Shown: positions 1 to 4,858 of the stretch, piece after piece
Position numbering within the stretch: the stretch's first letter is position 1
Layout of the letters: the number at the start of each line of letters is the position of its first letter
DNA from: Clostridiales bacterium
GTDB taxonomy: Bacteria > Bacillota_A > Clostridia > Oscillospirales > Oscillospiraceae
Assembly: GCA_019417795.1 (NCBI GenBank)
Contig: DXUR01000229.1
Coordinates: 1-5,422, forward strand
Reading direction: 5' to 3'
Length of the DNA: 5,422 nt
Translations under genes and position numbers: made by a program
The notes under the pieces: generated by a model
Seen by the model: the letters and a program-made list of their open reading frames with translations, nothing else
Told to the model about the DNA's origin: nothing
Database searches by the model: none

Positions 1-84
1 AACAATATTGTATTAAAAAAATCGTTTTATGGTTGTTCAAATTATCCTGAATGTACCTTCACTTTAGCTGAACATTTTGAATGA
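1..84 (+). CDS. C-terminal fragment of a type IA topoisomerase-like zinc ribbon protein (5' end outside window)
   Basis: Frame 1 is open from the window edge to a TGA at 82-84, giving 27 residues. They contain FYGCSNYPECTFT, the second half of the Cys4 zinc ribbon found at the C-terminus of bacterial type IA topoisomerases (TopA/TopB); the GCSNYP-x-C pattern is highly characteristic. Topoisomerase III-like genes are common on clostridial and enterococcal conjugative elements, where they are thought to help DNA processing during transfer, so a topB-like gene fits this context. Only the tail is visible, so another protein carrying the same zinc ribbon is possible, and it cannot be said whether the gene upstream is intact. 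It is AT-rich compared with the element backbone further right. The ribbon call is firm; the identity of the parent protein is inferred. Confidence 0.7.
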   Translation, partial: NNIVLKKSFYGCSNYPECTFTLAEHFE

Positions 85-104
85 AAAATATAATTGTCGC
101 TTGA
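81..104 (+). other. Seven-codon mini-ORF overlapping the topoisomerase stop (possible leader peptide)
   Basis: An ATG at 81-83 overlaps the TGA at 82-84 as ATGA and encodes MKNIIVA before a TGA at 102-104. There is no good Shine-Dalgarno, so translation would depend on coupling to the upstream gene. It could be a leader peptide for the cfr-like gene 81 bases downstream, the truncated start of a lost gene, or chance. Two other frames across 77-180 are also open for 25-30 codons, so nothing here is firmly coding. Confidence 0.2.
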
Positions 105-165
105 TCGAGAAACTTTATCGCATTATGGACGAGGTGAACCAAGACAGGAAAGATTGCGATTAAAT

Positions 166-174
166 AAGAAGGAG
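166..174 (+). promoter_or_regulatory. Ribosome binding site of the cfr-like gene
   Basis: AAGAAGGAG ends 11 bases before the ATG at 186. It supports this start over later in-frame ATGs. It is followed by an AT-rich spacer very similar to the one before the sigma-like gene at 1833. Confidence 0.75.
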
Positions 175-185
175 AAAATATAATT

Positions 186-1436
186 ATGTCCAAGTATAAA
201 AAAATGAAACAGCTCATAGCGGATATGCGCTTACCTGAGTATCGTTATAAGCAACTGCTTGATGCTGTGTTCCTACAAGGAATTATGCGTTTTGAAGATA
301 TGAAGTTGCTTCCAAAAACGCTGCGCGAAAAGTTGGTGGAGCAGTTTGGTGAAACTGTTGTGGAGATCAAGGCGATCCATCATGAGAAATCAATGCAAAC
401 TGACAAGGTGCTGTTTGAACTGTCGGACGGAAACCGTGTGGAAACGGTGGGTCTGTTTTATAAAGAGGGCTGGAACTCCTTTTGCATTTCATCTCAAAGC
501 GGTTGCGGCTTCGGTTGTAAGTTTTGCGCAACAGGGACTTTGGGATTACGCAGAAACTTGACTGTGGATGAAATTACCGACCAAATCCTATATTTTATGC
601 AACAAGGATGCAGTATCAACAGTATCTCTTTTATGGGAATGGGAGAGCCGTTCGCTAATCCACAAGTTTTTGAAGCCCTGCATGATCTGACCGCCCCGGA
701 ACTGTTCGGGCTGTCCCAGCGACGCATCACCATTTCGACTATCGGTATCGTGCCGGGTATTCAAAAATTGACAAGAGAATATCCGCAAGTCAATCTGGCC
801 TATTCCCTCCACGCACCTACTGACCGTCTGAGGGAAACGCTCATGCCAATAACTAAAACATACCCCCTTGGTCAGGTACTGGATACATTAGATCAGCACA
901 TTCGGCAAACAAATCGCAAGGTGTTTTTGGCATACATCATGCTAAAGGATGTCAATGACAGCGACAGACACGCAGAGCAACTTACCAAGTTGTTATTCAA
1001 ACACAAAAAGTATTTGCCACTATACCATTTAGATTTAATCCCATACAATCAAACGACAGTTACGGAAACTATGGTGCCCTCAAGCCACACACGAATAAAG
1101 GCCTTTTGCCGTATCATTCATAATGCAGGAATTAGCGTCAATATCCGAACGCAATTTGGCTCCGATATTAACGCTGCTTGTGGCCAGTTGGCGGGGGCCT
1201 ACCGTGACGATCAAAAACAAGGAGAGAGAACAATGTCCGCTATACAAGAACAGTCTTTTGAATGGCTCTTGTGTCCTGTGTGCAAGAGCAAAACACGACT
1301 TAAAATCCGAAAGGACACGATACTTGACAATTTCCCACTCTTTTGTCCCAAATGCAAAAGTGAAATGCTTATCTGTGTCAAACAATTTCATATATCTATT
1401 ATCAAAGAGCCAGACGCACAGACGCAGAGCCGATAA
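186..1436 (+). CDS. cfr: Cfr-family 23S rRNA methyltransferase fused in frame to a cysteine-rich KTR protein
   Basis: Residues 1-343 are a Cfr/RlmN-type radical SAM enzyme. Cfr adds a methyl group at C8 of A2503 of 23S rRNA, giving resistance to phenicols, lincosamides, oxazolidinones, pleuromutilins and streptogramin A. The radical SAM cluster motif is C107-x3-C111-x2-C114, GMGEP lies at 151-155, and the methyl-carrying cysteine is C332 in DINAACGQL. C100 matches the other conserved cysteine. Cfr rather than housekeeping RlmN is indicated by IRTQFG before DINAACGQL (RlmN usually has RG-D-DIDAACGQL), by the near-identical NLTVDEITDQILYF stretch, and by SFCISSQSGCGFGCKFC. From memory it is clearly diverged from the original staphylococcal Cfr, and I cannot say whether it is Cfr(B), (C), (D), (E) or new. 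Residues 350-416 are a KTR-type zinc ribbon, unusual for Cfr, whose original form is about 349 residues. The DNA is less GC-rich than the recombinase region, consistent with imported cargo. Confidence 0.9.
   Translation: MSKYKKMKQLIADMRLPEYRYKQLLDAVFLQGIMRFEDMKLLPKTLREKLVEQFGETVVEIKAIHHEKSMQTDKVLFELSDGNRVETVGLFYKEGWNSFCISSQSGCGFGCKFCATGTLGLRRNLTVDEITDQILYFMQQGCSINSISFMGMGEPFANPQVFEALHDLTAPELFGLSQRRITISTIGIVPGIQKLTREYPQVNLAYSLHAPTDRLRETLMPITKTYPLGQVLDTLDQHIRQTNRKVFLAYIMLKDVNDSDRHAEQLTKLLFKHKKYLPLYHLDLIPYNQTTVTETMVPSSHTRIKAFCRIIHNAGISVNIRTQFGSDINAACGQLAGAYRDDQKQGERTMSAIQEQSFEWLLCPVCKSKTRLKIRKDTILDNFPLFCPKCKSEMLICVKQFHISIIKEPDAQTQSR
1219..1224 (+). promoter_or_regulatory. Internal ribosome binding site inside the cfr-KTR frame
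   Basis: AAGGAG ends 8 bases before an in-frame ATG at 1233. This is ideal spacing, and the ATG sits at the boundary between the Cfr and KTR parts. It suggests that the KTR protein was once, and may still be, translated on its own. Confidence 0.65.
1233..1436 (+). CDS. Cysteine-rich KTR domain protein, internal start within the fused frame
   Basis: Starting at the ATG at 1233 gives a 67-residue protein in the same frame as the Cfr-like enzyme. It has two CxxC pairs (LLCPVC and LFCPKC, fused residues C363/C366 and C387/C390) expected to bind one zinc. The SKTRLKIR segment gives the KTR family its name, and the tail ends in IKEPDAQTQSR. Small proteins of this family are often found next to tetracycline and other resistance genes on clostridial and streptococcal conjugative elements; their function is not known. 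Length and ending match a complete stand-alone family member. The ribosome binding site at 1219-1224 makes separate translation likely even though the upstream frame runs straight into it. Whether the main product is the 416-residue fusion, the 67-residue protein, or both cannot be decided from sequence. Confidence 0.7.
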   Translation: MSAIQEQSFEWLLCPVCKSKTRLKIRKDTILDNFPLFCPKCKSEMLICVKQFHISIIKEPDAQTQSR

Positions 1437-1475
1437 TCCGTAGCCCTTGGGTGCGAGTTATCGGCTCTTTTGTTT
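1426..1475 (+). terminator. Rho-independent terminator overlapping the end of the cfr-KTR gene
   Basis: A perfect 11-base-pair stem pairs AGAGCCGATAA (1426-1436) with TTATCGGCTCT (1458-1468), with a 21-base loop, followed by a T-rich tract (TTTTGTTTTTT from about 1468). The left arm contains the last codons and the TAA stop, so the terminator is tied to the KTR coding end. Confidence 0.88.
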
Positions 1476-1513
1476 TTTGGGGCGGGTATCAATCAAAGTT
1501 ACCGCCTTATACG

Positions 1514-1588
1514 ATGACTTTAGGAGGAACACGGCGGTTTCCATGGAGGGATCGTCGTGTTCATTTTGCTTTTTCACACTACCCGTGA
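1514..1588 (+). CDS. Possible 24-residue peptide, doubtful
   Basis: ATG at 1514 to TGA at 1586-1588 reads MTLGGTRRFPWRDRRVHFAFSHYP. It is strongly basic and aromatic. There is no good ribosome binding site just upstream, and an overlapping ATG at 1543 opens a different 19-codon frame. It may simply be a reading of structured non-coding DNA; I do not recognise a function. Confidence 0.15.
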   Translation: MTLGGTRRFPWRDRRVHFAFSHYP

Positions 1589-1683
1589 TTTTCACCTGCT
1601 AAAAAAAGCGTAGTTCTCCCTCCGGGATCGTCCGATCATGAACATGAAATATTCCAGTACATATATGTAAATAAAAACTCGTG

Positions 1684-1717
1684 CGTCCGCATAGCGTCAT
1701 GCTGTGCGGGCGTTTTT
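1684..1717 (+). terminator. Rho-independent terminator upstream of the sigma-like gene
   Basis: CGTCCGCATAG (1684-1694) pairs with CTGTGCGGGCG (1702-1712) over 11 positions including two G-U pairs, with a 7-base loop and a run of five T at 1713-1717. It would stop transcripts entering from the cargo region and so separate the cfr-KTR unit from the backbone genes. Confidence 0.72.
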
Positions 1718-1727
1718 ATATATTCTT

Positions 1728-1749
1728 ACCTTGGGACAAGTTGTCCCAA
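1728..1749. repeat. 22-base dyad repeat, copy 1
   Basis: ACC is followed by TTGGGACAA-G-TTGTCCCAA, a perfect 9-base-pair dyad with a single central base (1731-1749). The same 22-base word recurs at 2786-2807 with two central differences. Short perfect dyads with almost no loop suggest a protein-binding site more than an RNA hairpin. It lies just after a terminator and about 80 bases before the sigma-like gene. Confidence 0.75.
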
Positions 1750-1783
1750 AGCTGGCAGCCCCGGCTGTCGATCCCCGCCCCCT

Positions 1784-1823
1784 CTCCGTTCAGAACGCCA
1801 TCCACCCAGCTATCTGAACGGAG
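1784..1823 (+). promoter_or_regulatory. Hairpin that would sequester the ribosome binding site of the sigma-like gene
   Basis: CTCCGTTCAGA (1784-1794) is a perfect 11-base reverse complement of TCTGAACGGAG (1813-1823), with an 18-base loop. The right arm includes most of the GGAGG ribosome binding site (1820-1824) of the gene starting at 1833. If formed in the mRNA, it would block ribosome loading. Confidence 0.6.
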
Positions 1824-1832
1824 GAAAATATA

Positions 1833-2255
1833 ATGGCTATCATCAATTTGAAAGAGTTTTACCCGTGGTACACCCACGATGAATATATCGAAGTTTCCGA
1901 TGAAGTGGCCGCCGAACTGCGGGCGGACAAGCTGTACGAGGCTGCCCACCAGCGGCGGATCGTCCGCAACAAAGCGCAGTATTCCCTCGATTGCAATGAT
2001 GGGATCGAATACTCTGCCTGTCTGCACGAGCCGACCCCGCAGGAGCTGTTGGAACGCATGGATCAGTTCTGCACTCTCTGGAACGCTCTCAACACCCTGC
2101 CGGAGATCCAAGGCCGCCGAGTGGATGCCTGTGTTATCCTCGGCAAGAGCTATTGCGAGGTTGCCAAGGCCGAGGGCGTAAATGAAAGTGCTGTGCGGCG
2201 TTCCGTAGAGCGTGGTTTGAAGCAGATGAAAAAACATCTTAAAGACACTCTGTAA
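1833..2255 (+). CDS. Sigma-70 region 4-like regulator of a conjugative or mobilizable element
   Basis: This 140-residue protein has a C-terminal helix-turn-helix resembling sigma factor region 4 (about residues 104-136): ILGKSYCEVAKAEGVNESAVRRSVERGLKQMKKHL follows the usual pattern of a sigma or ECF-type DNA-reading helix pair. No region 2 (core-polymerase and -10 binding) is recognisable in the N-terminal 80 residues, which are acidic and aromatic. It is therefore a sigma-like regulator rather than a proven sigma factor. Similar short proteins, annotated as sigma-70 family, are standard on Tn1549- and Tn916-like elements, where they are thought to control conjugation or excision genes. The start at 1833 is supported by GGAGG 8 bases upstream, partly inside a hairpin. 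Target promoters are not known; the two dyad repeats that bracket this module are candidates only by position. Confidence 0.75.
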   Translation: MAIINLKEFYPWYTHDEYIEVSDEVAAELRADKLYEAAHQRRIVRNKAQYSLDCNDGIEYSACLHEPTPQELLERMDQFCTLWNALNTLPEIQGRRVDACVILGKSYCEVAKAEGVNESAVRRSVERGLKQMKKHLKDTL

Positions 2256-2266
2256 GCCAGTCCGAA

Positions 2267-2294
2267 TTGATGTGTTTGCTGTCCTTGGTATATA
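2267..2294 (+). promoter_or_regulatory. Possible promoter after the sigma-like gene
   Basis: TTGATG (2267-2272) and TATATA (2289-2294) are 16 bases apart, each matching four of six consensus positions. A transcript would begin around 2301 and run straight into the structured interval. The match is modest and could be chance. Confidence 0.3.
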
Positions 2295-2312
2295 GAGAGG
2301 ATTGATCCTCTC
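2295..2312 (+). repeat. Short hairpin GAGAGGA/TCCTCTC
   Basis: Perfect 7-base-pair arms with a TTGA tetraloop, immediately after the possible -10 box. Without a T-tract it is not a terminator. Confidence 0.45.
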
Positions 2313-2328
2313 GACAACTGAATAGCGG

Positions 2329-2354
2329 CGGCTCCCCGCGTTTCCGGGGAGCCG
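2329..2354 (+). repeat. Strong GC-rich hairpin, 10-base-pair stem
   Basis: CGGCTCCCCG (2329-2338) and CGGGGAGCCG (2345-2354) are perfect reverse complements around a 6-base loop. It is the most stable stem in the non-coding interval, and no T-run follows. Confidence 0.6.
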
Positions 2355-2585
2355 AGCGGTGGGTACGCTGTGACTTCTCCCACGGGAGGACGAGCGATCC
2401 ATACCAACACCGCAAGTGGGGCATCGCCACCCCACGGCCACGATCCGGCGTGGACAGGCTGGCCGCCTGTCCCGACCGGCCGCCGCACCCCAGCGGGAGC
2501 GTCATGTCGAGTATCGCTGTCTTATGACGGGCCAAGGAAATGAGCGTGGCGCTCCCAAAATCTTTATCAAGGAGGAAAACCTATT

Positions 2586-2786
2586 ATGAGTTGCGATCCT
2601 GTATTGGCGGCTATGCTGGCCCGGCCGTGGAACAACAATGCCTGCCGGGGCTATGTCATCTACGCTATGGAAAACTGTGGCTTTTCTCCCACGGACATCC
2701 GGCGTGTGGTGGCAGAACTCCACGAGGTTTTTGACTTCTGCGGGCTGGAGGAGGCCCAGCAGCACTTTGAGAACGGCCCCTATTGA
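2586..2786 (+). CDS. Small conserved-looking element protein of unknown function, 66 residues
   Basis: The ATG at 2586 is preceded by a full AAGGAGG ribosome binding site at 2569-2575 with 10-base spacing, and the frame closes with TGA at 2784-2786. The product is acidic, with no membrane segment or signal peptide. It has a stretch that could form two or three helices (CRGYVIYAMENCGFSPTDIRR, then VVAELHEVFDFCGLEEAQQHF). The three cysteines are not arranged as a metal site. Position, size and strong start signal match the small uncharacterised proteins found between the sigma-like gene and tnpW on clostridial elements, but I do not recognise a family with certainty and propose no function. It sits directly between the structured interval and the second dyad repeat, whose first base is the last base of its stop codon. 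Confidence 0.65.
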   Translation: MSCDPVLAAMLARPWNNNACRGYVIYAMENCGFSPTDIRRVVAELHEVFDFCGLEEAQQHFENGPY

Positions 2787-2810
2787 CCTTGGGACAACCT
2801 GTCCCAAGGT
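2786..2810. repeat. 22-base dyad repeat, copy 2, with extended stem
   Basis: ACCTTGGGACA (2786-2796) pairs with TGTCCCAAGGT (2800-2810), an 11-base-pair dyad with three central bases. Its first 22 bases match 20 of 22 with the copy at 1728-1749. It begins at the last base of the stop codon of the 66-residue gene. Confidence 0.78.
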
Positions 2811-2825
2811 GGAGCAAGGCAAGAG

Positions 2826-2851
2826 GGCGGCACCGCCGAGGTGCCGCCTTT
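2826..2851 (+). terminator. Terminator-like hairpin before tnpW
   Basis: GGCGGCACC (2826-2834) pairs perfectly with GGTGCCGCC (2840-2848) around a 5-base loop and is followed by TTT only. The stem is very stable but the T-run is short, so termination may be partial, or the hairpin may act as an mRNA stabiliser for the gene upstream. Confidence 0.5.
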
Positions 2852-2919
2852 CTGCGTTTCCCCACGGGACAAGGGGAACTGTCGGTCATTGTTTCTCGCT
2901 GCGCCGAAAGGAGGCCCAC

Positions 2920-3066
2920 ATGGAAGTTCCCGTACCAACCAAGGAGGAATACACTTATCAAGTCGGAAAAATCCAATTTATTGTCACGCCCGTCTACAAG
3001 GACAAAGGCGAGTCTATGCGTGACATTCTCTTGAAACTGATGTTGGCTGATTTGGAGCCAGCTTAA
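2920..3066 (+). CDS. tnpW: TnpW-type transposon-encoded small protein, 48 residues
   Basis: The ATG at 2920 follows AAAGGAGG at 2907-2914 with 5-base spacing, and the frame ends with TAA at 3064-3066. The 48-residue product (MEVPVPTKEEYTYQVGKI..., ending ILLKLMLADLEPA) has the hallmark of TnpW-family proteins, first described on the Tn4451/Tn4453 mobilizable transposons: a short beta-prone stretch YQVGKIQFIVTPVY, then KDKGESMRDILLKLML. Its function is not established. In those elements it is encoded close to the TnpX serine recombinase, and here it lies just upstream of the same type of enzyme, which supports the call. A longer version of this frame reaching back to 2638 overlaps other genes and lacks start signals, so I reject it. 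The recombinase promoter begins 16 bases after the stop. Confidence 0.8.
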   Translation: MEVPVPTKEEYTYQVGKIQFIVTPVYKDKGESMRDILLKLMLADLEPA

Positions 3067-3082
3067 CTTTTCATCCACATCC

Positions 3083-3111
3083 TTAACACGGGCGGTCAAC
3101 GGAGGTATAAT
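3083..3111 (+). promoter_or_regulatory. Near-consensus sigma-70 promoter of the recombinase gene
   Basis: TTAACA (3083-3088; five of six matches to TTGACA) and a perfect TATAAT (3106-3111) are exactly 17 bases apart. Transcription would start near 3118, about 40 bases before the TTG start codon. The recombinase can therefore be transcribed separately from tnpW. Confidence 0.7.
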
Positions 3112-3145
3112 ATAAATAGGATAAAACCTCTTGTTTGACTGCTGG

Positions 3146-3152
3146 AAGGAGG
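3146..3152 (+). promoter_or_regulatory. Ribosome binding site that fixes the TTG start of the recombinase
   Basis: AAGGAGG ends 5 bases before the TTG at 3158. An earlier in-frame TTG at 3131 has no such site and lies only about 13 bases after the predicted transcription start, so 3158 is preferred. Confidence 0.8.
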
Positions 3153-3157
3153 ATATT

Positions 3158-4858
3158 TTGAAACAGTCAAGCAAGAAAACCGCCCTCGGCACAGCCGCCC
3201 TTTACTGCCGACTGAGCCGTGATGATAATATGGACAACGAGTCCAACAGCATCAGCAATCAGAAAAAGATACTGCAAAAAGCCGCCAAGGACAAGGGCTA
3301 TACGGACACCATCTTTTTCGTGGATGACGGTATCACCGGCACCACCATGAAGCGCCCCGGCTTTCAGAAAATGATCGCCGCAATCGAGGCCGGGTATATC
3401 TCGGCGGTGTTCGTCAAAGACCTGTCCCGGCTGGGCCGCAACTACATTGAGGTGGGTAAGCTCACCGAGGAGTTTTTCCCGCTTCATGATGTGCGGCTGG
3501 TGGCCGTGTCCGATGGCGTGGACAGCGACGAGGGCGAGGATGACTTCACCCCGTTCAAAAACATAATGAATGAGTACTACGCCAAGGACATCTCCAAGAA
3601 GCGCCGGATCGTCAATAAGATGAAAGGCAACGCCGGGATTCCGCTGTCCCCACCGCCCTATGGCTATATCAAAAACCCGGACGATCCCCGGTTTTGGGTG
3701 GTCGATCCCGTGGCCGCCGATGTGGTGCGCCGTATCTACCGCATGGCGCTGGAGGGGTACGGGCTGGCCGAAACTGCCGCCGCTCTCGGCGCTGATGGTA
3801 TCGTCAACCCCACCTACTACTGGCGCAGCAAGGGTACAAGCCGGGGCGGTTCCAAAAGTACCTTGGAGCCTACCAAGTGGGGCCATACCACGATCAAGAA
3901 AATCCTTACCACGCAGGAGTATTGCGGCGATGTCATCAACTTCAAAAGCTACTCCAAATCCTACAAGATGAAGCGCCGGATCGAAAACCCGGAGGAAAAC
4001 CGGGCGATCTTCCTCAATGTTCACGAGGCTATTATTGATCGGCCCACTTGGGAAAAGGTACAGGCGCTGAAGGCCGGAACCCGGCGCAAGCGCCCCACCG
4101 TCACCCAAGAGCCAAGCGCCTTTTCCGGCGTGATGAAGTGTCCCGAGTGCGGCGGCAATCTGAACTTCCACTTTAATCAGAACAACCACGACATCAAGTT
4201 TTTCAGTTGCCAAAACCATAATTCGGGGCTGCGTAAATGCTCGTCCACCCACTATATTCGGCTGGACTTCTTGGAGCAGGTCGTTCTCTACGAGGTGCAT
4301 CGGCTGGCCTGTTTCGCCAACGAGTACGAAAACGACTTTATCAAAGCGATGGTGGGCCGCTCGGCAAAGGTAGCCGAAAATGAGCGGGTACGCAAAAAGC
4401 GGGAGCTGGATGGGCTGCTGGCCCGTGACCGGGAGTTGGACACACTCTTTGAGCGGCTGTATGAGGACAATGTTTCCGGCAAGATCGACGATGCCCGGTT
4501 TGCGAAAATGGCAAAGCGCTATGAGCAGGAGCAGGGCGAGAACGCCGGACGCATCAAGGCCCTGCGGCTGGAAGTGAAAAAGCTGGAAGAAAAGCGGATG
4601 GATGTAGATGACTTCTTGGAAACGGTACGCCACTACACCAACGCCGCCAAGATCACCAAACGAATGGTAGCCGAGCTGATTGACCACATCGAGGTCTATC
4701 CTGCGGTCAAGGAGGACGGTGTAACCAACCAGCGGGTGACGATCCACTACAACTGTATCGGGGCCTTTGAGGTGCCGGATCGCCGCAAAATCCCCGAGCG
4801 GGACATCCTGCTGGAAACGAGAAAAGGCGTAGCATTAAGCTACGCCCCGGCGGTGTAA
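3158..4858 (+). CDS. Large serine recombinase (TndX/TnpX type), integrase/excisionase of the element
   Basis: This 566-residue protein cuts and rejoins DNA to integrate and excise the element. Domains in order: N-terminal resolvase catalytic domain (about 12-160) with catalytic S20 in YCRLSRDD, the DDGITGTTMKRPGF segment, and the helix motif DLSRLGRN (88-95) with its paired arginines; recombinase domain (about 185-300, PPYGYIKNP onwards); zinc ribbon with C328, C331, C351 and C361; a long charged coiled coil (about 400-480) of the type that mediates synapsis; and a C-terminal part (about 495-550, VRHYTNAAKITKRMVAELIDHIEVYP) resembling DUF4368. Length and order match TndX of Tn5397 and its many clostridial relatives; all expected catalytic residues are present. 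The start is the TTG at 3158, next to AAGGAGG. It has its own promoter and is followed by a resolvase-like partner 14 bases downstream. These enzymes usually exchange at a GA dinucleotide, which fits the right junction at 5216. Confidence 0.93.
   Translation: MKQSSKKTALGTAALYCRLSRDDNMDNESNSISNQKKILQKAAKDKGYTDTIFFVDDGITGTTMKRPGFQKMIAAIEAGYISAVFVKDLSRLGRNYIEVGKLTEEFFPLHDVRLVAVSDGVDSDEGEDDFTPFKNIMNEYYAKDISKKRRIVNKMKGNAGIPLSPPPYGYIKNPDDPRFWVVDPVAADVVRRIYRMALEGYGLAETAAALGADGIVNPTYYWRSKGTSRGGSKSTLEPTKWGHTTIKKILTTQEYCGDVINFKSYSKSYKMKRRIENPEENRAIFLNVHEAIIDRPTWEKVQALKAGTRRKRPTVTQEPSAFSGVMKCPECGGNLNFHFNQNNHDIKFFSCQNHNSGLRKCSSTHYIRLDFLEQVVLYEVHRLACFANEYENDFIKAMVGRSAKVAENERVRKKRELDGLLARDRELDTLFERLYEDNVSGKIDDARFAKMAKRYEQEQGENAGRIKALRLEVKKLEEKRMDVDDFLETVRHYTNAAKITKRMVAELIDHIEVYPAVKEDGVTNQRVTIHYNCIGAFEVPDRRKIPERDILLETRKGVALSYAPAV
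4826..4846 (+). repeat. Hairpin in the last codons of the recombinase gene
   Basis: GGCGTAGC (4826-4833) and GCTACGCC (4839-4846) are perfect reverse complements around ATTAA. It lies four codons before the recombinase stop and just ahead of the next gene's ribosome binding site. No T-run follows, so it may slow ribosomes or limit expression of the downstream gene rather than terminate. Confidence 0.5.

Larger units (their letters stand above)
1437..1832 (+). other. Mostly non-coding interval between the cfr-KTR gene and the sigma-like gene
   Basis: These 396 bases hold the loop and tail of the first terminator, a possible 24-codon ORF (1514-1588), a second terminator (1684-1717), a 22-base dyad repeat (1728-1749) and a hairpin over the next gene's ribosome binding site (1784-1823). 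A GGAGGGA/TCCCTCC pair (1545-1551, 1617-1623) and a repeated GGGATCGTC word are also present, without an evident role. I see no convincing gene longer than 25 codons. Confidence 0.6.
2256..2585 (+). other. Hairpin-rich non-coding interval between the sigma-like gene and the 66-residue gene
   Basis: No credible gene is visible in these 330 bases on either strand; the longer frames lack start signals and change register with the palindromes. It contains several separate stems: 2295-2301 with 2306-2312; a 10-base-pair stem 2329-2338 with 2345-2354; GTGGGG with CCCCAC (2416-2421, 2430-2435); and GGGAGCG with CGCTCCC (2495-2501, 2550-2556), which encloses a short GTCAT/ATGAC pair. None is followed by a T-run, so they are not ordinary terminators. 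The segment could be a structured leader of the following gene, a small RNA, or DNA processed by element proteins. Confidence 0.5.

Noticed and set aside
102..129. Promoter for the cfr-like gene (TTGATC-like and TATGGA-like boxes)
   Set aside because: The boxes match the consensus weakly and AT-rich DNA yields such pairs by chance; I could not support a specific promoter here.
1123..1443. Overlapping plus-strand frame of 106 codons
   Set aside because: It is a shadow of the KTR region in another frame; the zinc-ribbon cysteines and the ribosome binding site support the other frame.
1716..2441. Minus-strand frame of 241 codons over the sigma-like gene
   Set aside because: It runs through two terminator or dyad structures, is antisense to a well-supported gene, and has a low-complexity arginine/serine-rich start.
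2638..3066. Longer version of the tnpW frame
   Set aside because: Its N-terminal part overlaps the 66-residue gene, the dyad and the hairpin; the full ribosome binding site sits only before the ATG at 2920, which gives the usual TnpW length.
3131..3157. Upstream TTG start for the recombinase (nine extra residues)
   Set aside because: No ribosome binding site precedes it and it would lie only about 13 bases after the predicted transcription start; AAGGAGG is placed for the TTG at 3158.
3167..4747. Long open frame on the minus strand (526 codons)
   Set aside because: It is the antisense shadow of the recombinase gene, whose GC-rich third positions keep the opposite strand open. It has no ribosome binding site and its protein resembles no family I know.
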